A DNA stretch of 49,294 nt, from contig JAQXBM010000019.1 of NCBI GenBank assembly GCA_029252405.1, positions 1 through 49,294 on the forward strand, in the 5' to 3' direction. The translations under genes were made by a program, and so were the position numbers. The notes under the pieces were generated by a model. That model worked only from the letters and a program-made list of their open reading frames with translations, was not told the DNA's origin and did no database searches. How positions within the stretch are numbered: the first letter of the stretch is position 1; every line of letters begins with the position of its first letter. Shown one piece after another: positions 39,380 to 46,473 of this stretch. The stretch is from Crocinitomicaceae bacterium. Lineage in GTDB: Bacteria; Bacteroidota; Bacteroidia; Flavobacteriales_D; Crocinitomicaceae.

Positions 39380-40690
39380 TTAGAGTTTTCCATTTACTGA
39401 ACACCACGTCCATCCTGAGAAAGCAGATGACGTTGCTCCTGTGGCAGTTGTTGAAGTCATTACTCCTTCAGCTGCTGTTTGATCTGCTGGGAATACTGTA
39501 CAATCGTTTACTGCTGCATCATCTTGAGAAGCCGTATAAACTGTTGCTGCGCTGAACTCAGACCCAACAAATGTTAGAATTGGAGAAGTTTGAGTCAAGT
39601 ATGTGAAAGCATCTGTTTTCGGATCGTTGCAATCATTTTGGTAAGAAGCGCGAATTTTAGCTTCACCCATTTTCACGTTAGTGATAGTTCCTTGAGCTTT
39701 TGATTTGAAATCTCCACGAGCATCAGCTCCACCGAAAGTGTATACTGTTCCGTTTTCAAGTGTGAATAATCCAGTTGTGTGAGTTGATCCTTCTGGACCA
39801 TCAACTTCCATTGCTTCGTCTGAATTGTTTCCATTGATTACCATGAAGTTTGAAACCGTTCCAGCGTAGTTCATGTCGATATCAATTCCATCATCTCCTT
39901 GGAACCCAACTAAAACGTTTGTTACGTTTACTGTTCCACCAAAGAATTCAACACCATCATCAAGATTAGAAACAATCTCGATATTTGAGATAGATGTTCC
40001 AGATCCAACTCCTCCTAATGTCAATCCATTGATTTCGTTTCCAGCACCTATCAATGCACCACCGTGACGAATTGAAACGTATGACATTGTTCCTGAGTTA
40101 TCAGCTACATCAGATCCTCCAAATGCTCCGAATTGATCCGTTACTGGGAACCCCTCGATTTGAGCAACATTGTCACCATCAGCTGCAGATATAGGAGCGT
40201 ATCCTAAAACTACAATTCCTCCCCAAAGACCTTGATCAGTTTCGGAAAGGTTCGTTCCTGTTAATTCTCCAGGTTGAATGTTATCTAAAATAGATGTGAA
40301 GATAATAGGCTCTGTTGCTGTTCCAACAGCGTTAATTCTTGCACCTTGACGAACAACCAATGCTGAAGCCAATGTTCCAGAACCTTCATTCGCTTTTACA
40401 ATTGTTCCTGGCTCGATTGTCAACGTGTGTCCACTTTCAACAACAACTTTCCCTTTTAATACGTAAACGTTTCCAGCCGTCCATGTCTCTGATTGAATAA
40501 ATCCAGCCTTTGGAATTTCATTTCCTACTGGATCAATAGGAGTTTCAATACAAGAACCGTCATCTTTCTTTGCACTATCATCGTAATTGATTGAAGTTGG
40601 ATCTGTACATCCTTTTTTACACGAAACAGTTCCAAGTGCTAGTGATGCCGCCATGATCATCACTCCGAATTTCAATTTGTTTGTTTTCAT
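39380..40690 (-). CDS. Surface lipoprotein with right-handed beta-helix, partner of the TonB receptor
   Basis: 436 residues. Lipoprotein signal MKTNKLKFGVMIMAASLALGTVSC; the mature N-terminus then has a motif CTDPTSINYDDSAKKDDGSC, a short Cys-bounded repeat common in secreted Bacteroidota proteins. The remainder is a parallel beta-helix pattern: TLTIEPGTIVKANEG, GLWGGIVVLGYAPI, SYVSIRHGGALIG, ISNIEIVSNLDDGVEFFGG, QGDDGIDIDMNYAG. No catalytic motif. It sits 89 bases upstream of the receptor and probably plays the SusD-like ligand-capture role, but it is not a SusD homologue. Its promoter carries TTAAC-type repeats. Confidence 0.85.
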   Translation of the reverse strand: MKTNKLKFGVMIMAASLALGTVSCKKGCTDPTSINYDDSAKKDDGSCIETPIDPVGNEIPKAGFIQSETWTAGNVYVLKGKVVVESGHTLTIEPGTIVKANEGSGTLASALVVRQGARINAVGTATEPIIFTSILDNIQPGELTGTNLSETDQGLWGGIVVLGYAPISAADGDNVAQIEGFPVTDQFGAFGGSDVADNSGTMSYVSIRHGGALIGAGNEINGLTLGGVGSGTSISNIEIVSNLDDGVEFFGGTVNVTNVLVGFQGDDGIDIDMNYAGTVSNFMVINGNNSDEAMEVDGPEGSTHTTGLFTLENGTVYTFGGADARGDFKSKAQGTITNVKMGEAKIRASYQNDCNDPKTDAFTYLTQTSPILTFVGSEFSAATVYTASQDDAAVNDCTVFPADQTAAEGVMTSTTATGATSSAFSGWTWCSVNGKL

Positions 40691-40763
40691 AATTTCTTTT
40701 GTTCTTGATTCGTCTTCTTATTTTTTGTTGACAAACGAATCGGCTTCTTCAAATTTCTTACTG

Positions 40764-40853
40764 CAAATATGAGGGCTTGTTATGAAGTCGATTTACCTAA
40801 ACTCTTACCATTTTATCAAGCTTAAGTTAACTCAATGTTAAGTCGAACTTGAA
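40764..40853 (-). promoter_or_regulatory. Pho-box-like promoter of the lipoprotein-TonB receptor operon
   Basis: A -7-like CATATTTG on the minus strand (40771-40764), with no TTG at -33. Upstream, five-base units begin at 40793 (TTACC), 40805 (TTACC), 40816 (TCAAG), 40827 (TTAAC), 40838 (TTAAG) and 40849 (TTGAA), almost all 11 bases apart. The first unit is 22 bases from the -7 element. Confidence 0.55.
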
Positions 40854-40933
40854 CTTCGTGGTATCACTGGAATTACGCGCTATAATTGACTTTACAAGAG
40901 AGCAATAATTTTGAAAGCATCAAATATTGCCAC

Positions 40934-41021
40934 TTAACATCTAGGTAACACGGCACTCAAGTATGTTAACATAAGCGTAAAGACTAGATAAAAACTAGTG
41001 GCGTCTTTGGTCGTAACTTTG
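40934..41021 (+). promoter_or_regulatory. Pho-box-like promoter of the PhoB-PhoR-like operon
   Basis: Units begin at 40934 (TTAAC), 40945 (GTAAC), 40956 (CTCAA), 40966 (TTAAC), 40977 (GTAAA) and 40988 (ATAAA), 10-11 bases apart. The -7 element TAACTTTG (41014-41021) is 22 bases beyond the last unit. This suggests autoregulation by the encoded regulator. Confidence 0.55.
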
Positions 41022-41041
41022 TTAAAACAAGGTTTTTCAAA

Positions 41042-41719
41042 ATGAAATCAATGCAGACAATATTATTGGTAGATGACGAACAAGATGTTTTAGACTTTCT
41101 TACGTATACTATTCAGAAGGAAGGATATAGAGTTTTTACCGCGAGAAATGGTAAAGAAGCTGTAGACAAAACCATTGAATTGTCTCCCAAGTTGGTTCTT
41201 ATGGACTTGATGATGCCGATTATGGACGGTATTGAAGCTTGCATTGCGATTAGGAACAATACTTCCATCAGTCAACCAATTATATCATTGTTAACATCAC
41301 GCTCAGAGGATTACTCGCAAATTGCAGGGTTTGATGCTGGAGCGGATGATTACATTGCAAAACCAATACGTCCAAGGCTGTTGTTGAGTAAAATCAATGC
41401 ATTATTAAGAAGACCAATCAGCGGAGAAGCTCAACCAGAACAAGACGGACGTTTACACATTGATCGAAGTTCTTATTTGGTACGATTAGACAATGAAAGG
41501 ATAGAACTTCCTAAAAAAGAGTTTGAACTTTTGGAGTTATTAGCAAGCCGCCCAGGTAAAGTTTTTACGCGAGATCAAATTATGTCCATCGTTTGGGGTA
41601 ATGAAGCAATTGTCGGTGAACGAACAATCGATGTTCACATTCGCAAACTCAGAGAAAAACTGGGTAATGACTATATTCGTACCGTTAAAGGAGTTGGATA
41701 TACGTATAACACGATTTGA
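41042..41719 (+). CDS. phoB: PhoB-like response regulator
   Basis: 225 residues. Receiver: DD at 11-12, phospho-acceptor Asp55 (VLMDLMMPIMDG), Lys107 (YIAKPIRPR). OmpR/PhoB winged helix: LPKKEFELLELLASRPGKVFTRDQIMSIVWGNEAIVGERTIDVHIRKLREKLGNDYIRTVKGVGYTYN. It pairs with the kinase gene that starts inside its stop codon and is flanked by phosphate-transport genes, which supports a PhoB role. The symbol is assigned on that context; a different stimulus cannot be ruled out. It has a paralogue at 35449. Confidence 0.85.
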   Translation: MKSMQTILLVDDEQDVLDFLTYTIQKEGYRVFTARNGKEAVDKTIELSPKLVLMDLMMPIMDGIEACIAIRNNTSISQPIISLLTSRSEDYSQIAGFDAGADDYIAKPIRPRLLLSKINALLRRPISGEAQPEQDGRLHIDRSSYLVRLDNERIELPKKEFELLELLASRPGKVFTRDQIMSIVWGNEAIVGERTIDVHIRKLREKLGNDYIRTVKGVGYTYNTI

Positions 41720-42759
41720 AAAATTTAAAACCCATTACATTATTATTAGGTGGAAGTTCAATTGTTGGAGCATCTATCTTTATCGTCCTTTTGGTAATGG
41801 GATTCGTAAAAGATGAATTCGACCCGTTAGAACTCATTTTAATCCCAGTAATCGCCGGAATCATAACATATTCCGTTTTCTACTTTTTCATTAAGTACTT
41901 CATTACAGAACGACTCCGTGTTTTGTACCGTTCCATTCGAACTGGGAAATTCGATGGGAGCCAGAACGAGAATTATAAGCTATCTGATGATGTAATTACG
42001 GATGCGGAAATTGAAACGAGACGCTGGAGTGACGAACAAATTGCTGTGATTTCCGAGTTGAAAGAACAAGCCGCTTTTCGTCGAGAGTTTTTGGGAAATC
42101 TTGCGCATGAGTTAAAGACTCCTGTTTTCTCCATTCAAGGATACATCTTAACGCTACTGGAGGGAGGATTGGAAGATGAAACGGTGAACCGTACATTTTT
42201 AGAACGCGCCTCAAAGGCAAGTGATCGAATGACAGCTATTCTGGAAGATTTAGATCAGTTGACCAAGCTGGAGGTGAATGCAATTCCGTTAGAATTGACC
42301 AACTTCGATATTCGACAACTGGTTCAAGATTTATTCGAGGATTTGGAAATCCGTGCAAAAAAGCGCAACATCTCCCTAGCATTTGCTCGTGATTACGATC
42401 CGCTATTTGTGCAAGCCGATAAGGGAAAAATTGGGCAAGTAATCGCAAACTTGATTAGTAATTCTATTTCATACGGGAATGATGGTGGTACAACCAAGGT
42501 GCGTTTGTTCGCTTTGGGTGATATTATCACAGTTGAAGTTTCTGATGACGGACTTGGAATTGATGATGAACATCTCTCAAGGCTATTCGAGCGATTCTAT
42601 CGTGTCGAGAAAAGCCGAAACCGTAACGAAGGAGGTTCAGGACTTGGATTGGCCATTGCGAAGCATATTATCGAAGCTCATGGTCAAACGATTAATGTAA
42701 GAAGTACCGTGGGCGTTGGAAGTACGTTTACGTTTAGTTTGGATAAAGGGAAGAAGTAA
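41716..42759 (+). CDS. PhoR-like sensor histidine kinase, TTG start
   Basis: 347 residues starting at TTG 41716, which overlaps the regulator stop in TTGA. The next in-frame ATG (residue 28) would cut the first membrane helix (ITLLLGGSSIVGASIFIVLL), so TTG is required. Two membrane helices (about 6-27 and 40-60) flank a very short periplasmic loop. The HisKA His is in LAHELKTPVFS near residue 131; the HATPase has N box IANLISNSISYG, DDGLGID, and GGSGLGLAIAKHII. No PAS domain or large sensor domain is present, as in some PhoR proteins that sense through the transporter or PhoU. Confidence 0.9.
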   Translation: MKNLKPITLLLGGSSIVGASIFIVLLVMGFVKDEFDPLELILIPVIAGIITYSVFYFFIKYFITERLRVLYRSIRTGKFDGSQNENYKLSDDVITDAEIETRRWSDEQIAVISELKEQAAFRREFLGNLAHELKTPVFSIQGYILTLLEGGLEDETVNRTFLERASKASDRMTAILEDLDQLTKLEVNAIPLELTNFDIRQLVQDLFEDLEIRAKKRNISLAFARDYDPLFVQADKGKIGQVIANLISNSISYGNDGGTTKVRLFALGDIITVEVSDDGLGIDDEHLSRLFERFYRVEKSRNRNEGGSGLGLAIAKHIIEAHGQTINVRSTVGVGSTFTFSLDKGKK

Positions 42760-42877
42760 CCCTGTAAACAACTGAATAAGAGACGTTTCATTCATTCATT
42801 TCAATTTTCTCCTAAAACCGTAACATAACTGGTTATGATTTGCGGCTTTGTGTGCACTAATAATAAAATCAATTATT

Positions 42878-45598
42878 ATGAAAACACACAAAATGAATGA
42901 ACAACATGGAAGATACCGCGAACGGTATCGAAATTGGACACGAGGAATTTCGGTCTTATTTTTATTTCTACTTAGCGGACATTTTTCTCAAGCACAATCG
43001 CTTTACGCCATTGATTTCTTGGGAGGGCAAAGCAGAATGATTGTGGTTGACGAAGCCACTGGTGCAACAACTCCCGTAATGACATTTCCCGCTAGTGTTG
43101 GGCGAGTCGGAAGATTGACCTGGGCTCCGGATCAAGGCGTATTTTATGCTTACGGGGATCTTTTAACGACCACCGCAACTAACTTATTGAGAATAAACGT
43201 TTGCGACTCAAGTTTTGTTGACCTTGGAGACATTACGTTAAATGGTAACCAAGTTTTTCCAAGCGAGGGTCTTTCTTATGATCCAGTTACCGAAGAACTT
43301 TATGCAGCACTCTCAACTGTATTCAATAGCCCAACGAGTAATCGATTGGTAATACTAGATCAAACTACCGCAGTGGCCACACTCGTAGGGAATGTCACAC
43401 AAGGACCCACAATTATCAATAATGAGTTAGATGTTATTGAATTTGTTGGAACCGCGAATCCCAGCAGTACGCTTTTGGGCTTCGATAATTTCCCTGGAAA
43501 CAATTCAGCAATCTACACGGTGGATTATAATGGAGGAACACCTGGAACAGCAACAACTTTGAATAACTACGGTACGCCGCAGGGATTAGGAGACTTCGCT
43601 TACTTAGAATCTGCTGATGAATTGCGCTACGTTGGTAGTGGAGTTATTGGAAACATTGATCCTGCTACTGGTGCATTGTTTGGACCTACAATTCCTGTTC
43701 TAGGCGCTGGTACAATATACGGTGCTGCTTGGGGGCCTTTGGCCAGTGGTTGTGCATATGAATTAGAGGACATTGCTGTAACCTGTGATTCAATCGATTG
43801 CATTTGTTGCGGAAATCCAACTGTTTGCATTCCATTTAGCACTAAATGTGAAGTTCAGGACAGTATGATTGGAATTGACTTCTGTGTAAACTACGATCAA
43901 ACGATGATGACACCAACTGGTAATGTATCACTTGGAGATGTTGTATTGGATGGATCACCTGATGCTGATTACGCAATCAACTATGTAATGACACCAGGGG
44001 AATTGCACGTAAGTATTTTCTACTTACCATCTGCACCAGTAACTGCCATGTTCGAAGGAGCAGGTGAAATCGCTTGTGTAGAATTTTCACTTTCATCAAG
44101 TTACCAAACTGGTGACACATTAGATCTTTCTGTTTGTGAAGTAATTGAAGGGTTTCAAACGTCAGTTGAATTTGAATGTGCCGATACAGGATCATTCGTT
44201 TTGTTAGATGATGATATTCTTGAAGCTTCATTGATCTATTGGAATGACGATACTCGACCATTGCGTTATGATCAAGCGAATCCAGCGGATTTTCTTATCA
44301 CAGATATTAGTGGAACAGATGCTAACTGTACCGTAACAAATCCAAATGTAGGAGTTCCGGATATTAACGGAAACTTCACATACGACATTAACAACGGTCC
44401 ATCTATTGAAATTCTTAGAGACATCCAAGGGAACTCAACTTCCTCTGCGCCATGTCCTTCTCCATCTGGGGTTATGCCAGTTATTAATGGAATGGACGCG
44501 TATTGGACAAGCTTGGTAACGACGTTAAACGGATCCTTTGTTCCTAATCCTTACCAAATTGTAGCGATGGACGTGAACATGGATGGATTCGTTTCTGCGA
44601 ATGATATTACGCATATCCAAAATAGAACAATTGGAAACATCTGTGAATATCCACAGGCTTGGAACTATCCAAACCCTACAACTAACTCATTGGACTGGAG
44701 ATTCATTGATCGTACAACGGTAGAGAATTCACCAGAATATACTGTTAGTAACGTATATCCAGCGAATGATATGGTTGGATACTCAAAATACAATGTGCCG
44801 GATGTACCATTCTGTCTAGAAGTTGCTGTTGATTCGAACGGAACTTTCTGTACAACTGTTGGTGAGGAAGATTTCAATGGGATTTTACTAGGTGATGCAA
44901 ATGGTAGCTGGACTGGAAATACGCCGACGGTTGTAATTAAGCAACTGAACGACGAAGTTTTCTATGATTTATCTCAAGTAACGGTTGATCAGAACTGTGT
45001 ATTCTCAATCCCAGTATATTACACGAGTAGTGATAACTTAATGGCATTGGATTTTTCAATGGACTATGATGAATCGCGTTTAAACTTGCAAAACATTGTT
45101 CCTGCGAGCGGTGCAACGGGTAATATGATTGGTGCGCACAATGATCTTGGAGATCAAGTATTGTTTACATCATACTCAAGTGTACCAGGAGGAATCAACT
45201 TGGTCGCTCCTGTGTACTATCTTCAATTCACATCGATCGATGACGATATTTATCCGAACGATCTTGGATCAATTACAAGTTATTTCAACGGGTCTGCTGT
45301 AACAAGTACAATTACTGGGACAACAATTTCATGCAGTACGTTGGATGTAACGCAAATCTCGGAAGATGTGAATGCGCTAATTTCTCCGAATCCATTCGAA
45401 GATGAATTAAACGTTCATTTCGGAACTGACTTAATCGAAGAAACAACTATCACAGTATACGATCTTCAAGGAAGAAAGAAAATCGAACTGGATTGTTTGT
45501 CTAATGGAATAGTGTCGATTAACACCAAAGAACTGGCTGCAGGTGCCTACATGATTTTCATCAATGAAAAATCAATTGGTAAAGTAGTTAAGCTGTAA
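42878..45598 (+). CDS. Secreted cohesin-like protein with dockerin-like EF loop and T9SS sorting domain
   Basis: 906 residues from the ATG at 42878; the signal segment ends near residue 40 (SGHFSQAQ). Residues about 41-300 form a propeller-like region (LYAIDFLGGQSRMIVVD, GLSYDPVTEELYAAL). Residues 308-441 and about 700-815 look like cohesin-fold domains (FSIPVYYTSSDNLMALDFSM and LNLQNIVPASGATG). A dockerin-like calcium loop, DVNMDGFVSANDITHIQNR, is near 564. The C-terminus from about 834 (ISPNPFEDELNVHF, KELAAGAYMIFINE) is a T9SS sorting domain. Role unknown; surface protein assembly is an inference. Terminator at 45611. Confidence 0.85.
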   Translation: MKTHKMNEQHGRYRERYRNWTRGISVLFLFLLSGHFSQAQSLYAIDFLGGQSRMIVVDEATGATTPVMTFPASVGRVGRLTWAPDQGVFYAYGDLLTTTATNLLRINVCDSSFVDLGDITLNGNQVFPSEGLSYDPVTEELYAALSTVFNSPTSNRLVILDQTTAVATLVGNVTQGPTIINNELDVIEFVGTANPSSTLLGFDNFPGNNSAIYTVDYNGGTPGTATTLNNYGTPQGLGDFAYLESADELRYVGSGVIGNIDPATGALFGPTIPVLGAGTIYGAAWGPLASGCAYELEDIAVTCDSIDCICCGNPTVCIPFSTKCEVQDSMIGIDFCVNYDQTMMTPTGNVSLGDVVLDGSPDADYAINYVMTPGELHVSIFYLPSAPVTAMFEGAGEIACVEFSLSSSYQTGDTLDLSVCEVIEGFQTSVEFECADTGSFVLLDDDILEASLIYWNDDTRPLRYDQANPADFLITDISGTDANCTVTNPNVGVPDINGNFTYDINNGPSIEILRDIQGNSTSSAPCPSPSGVMPVINGMDAYWTSLVTTLNGSFVPNPYQIVAMDVNMDGFVSANDITHIQNRTIGNICEYPQAWNYPNPTTNSLDWRFIDRTTVENSPEYTVSNVYPANDMVGYSKYNVPDVPFCLEVAVDSNGTFCTTVGEEDFNGILLGDANGSWTGNTPTVVIKQLNDEVFYDLSQVTVDQNCVFSIPVYYTSSDNLMALDFSMDYDESRLNLQNIVPASGATGNMIGAHNDLGDQVLFTSYSSVPGGINLVAPVYYLQFTSIDDDIYPNDLGSITSYFNGSAVTSTITGTTISCSTLDVTQISEDVNALISPNPFEDELNVHFGTDLIEETTITVYDLQGRKKIELDCLSNGIVSINTKELAAGAYMIFINEKSIGKVVKL

Positions 45599-45610
45599 AT
45601 CTAAATAATG

Positions 45611-45641
45611 AACCGTCTCACTTTTGTGGGGCGGTTTTTTT
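45611..45641 (+). terminator. Terminator after the cohesin-like gene
   Basis: An eleven-base stem (two G-U pairs) between 45611-45621 and 45626-45636 around a TTTT loop, followed by T to 45641. Confidence 0.9.
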
Positions 45642-45651
45642 AGACTCTAAA

Positions 45652-46311
45652 TCATTTCAAAAAACCTCGAATCTTACCCTTGAAACCAATTTGCACACTT
45701 AAATTGTTGTGCCTCGATGGAACTTCAGCATCTGTTATTTTTGACAAACCGTGATCATACGTCGCTGAGAGATAAATCTTGTTTCCGTATTTGTCCTCCA
45801 TTCCAAAGCCAGCTCTTGCCAAAACCGAAAAATCAAGGGGGGTTAGGTAATTCAATTCCCAACGGTATCCTTGAACTGTGGATCCATCGTTTAGCTCGAA
45901 TGAATCACCCGATGCTATCGAATTTGTGTAAATCGAGCATCTAAAGCCTACTCCAGAAAAGCCGAAATATTTCTCGCCAAATTCAATCCCAACGATTTCA
46001 GAAATACTTAAATAATTGTGACGTAAGCTCTCGAGTGCGCCTTGTCCTAATACATTTCCGACTTCATCGACATAAATCAATTCCTGTTTAAAACCTTTAT
46101 TCATGTAGCCTATACCTGATGTTGACGTGAACAAGTTCTTTTTGTATTCAAAAAATAGATCGGCGGATAAAGCTGTTAAGGAATTGTAATGGTCAAAATC
46201 CTTTCGAACTGTATTAGCGAAAGTCGGCCCAATTTCCACTCCCATACTACGAGTTTGTGCTGAAGATTGAAAAAGTAGAAGTAACCCAAGTAGCGTTAGG
46301 AATGTTCTCAT
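45652..46311 (-). CDS. Outer-membrane beta-barrel protein (PorT-like family)
   Basis: 219 residues. Signal peptide MRTFLTLLGLLLLFQSSAQ, then eight or so amphipathic strands (VEIGPTFANTVRK, LSADLFFEYKKNLFTSTSGIGYMNKGF, YLSISEIVGIEFGEKYFGFSGVGF, DFSVLARAGFGMEDKYG, IYLSATYDHGL, LSVQIGFKGKIRGF). The pattern is that of the small PorT-like barrel family; PorT itself serves T9SS, but this protein need not. Six tandem copies of GATTGTCC lie 39 bases upstream of its start. Confidence 0.78.
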   Translation of the reverse strand: MRTFLTLLGLLLLFQSSAQTRSMGVEIGPTFANTVRKDFDHYNSLTALSADLFFEYKKNLFTSTSGIGYMNKGFKQELIYVDEVGNVLGQGALESLRHNYLSISEIVGIEFGEKYFGFSGVGFRCSIYTNSIASGDSFELNDGSTVQGYRWELNYLTPLDFSVLARAGFGMEDKYGNKIYLSATYDHGLSKITDAEVPSRHNNLSVQIGFKGKIRGFLK

Positions 46312-46350
46312 GTTTTTGCAACGAGAGGAATTCTGATTTATTGTTTAGTT

Positions 46351-46401
46351 GATTGTCCGATTGTCCGATTGTCCGATTGTCCGATTGTCCGATTGTCCGA
46401 T
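46351..46401. repeat. Tandem octanucleotide repeat (GATTGTCC), six copies plus
   Basis: GATTGTCC occurs in six perfect consecutive copies from 46351 to 46398, then GAT. It lies 39 bases upstream of the minus-strand gene starting at 46311. Such arrays gain and lose units by replication slippage. Confidence 0.95.
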
Positions 46402-46473
46402 AAGGGATTAATGGAATTCACATTGTTATCGAATTTTTCAATCTTTTAATTGAATCATCTTTCAATTATGACG

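Noticed and set aside
39292-39393. Longer N-terminus for the TonB receptor
   Set aside because: The extension runs through an intergenic hairpin and into the lipoprotein gene and would bury the signal peptide.
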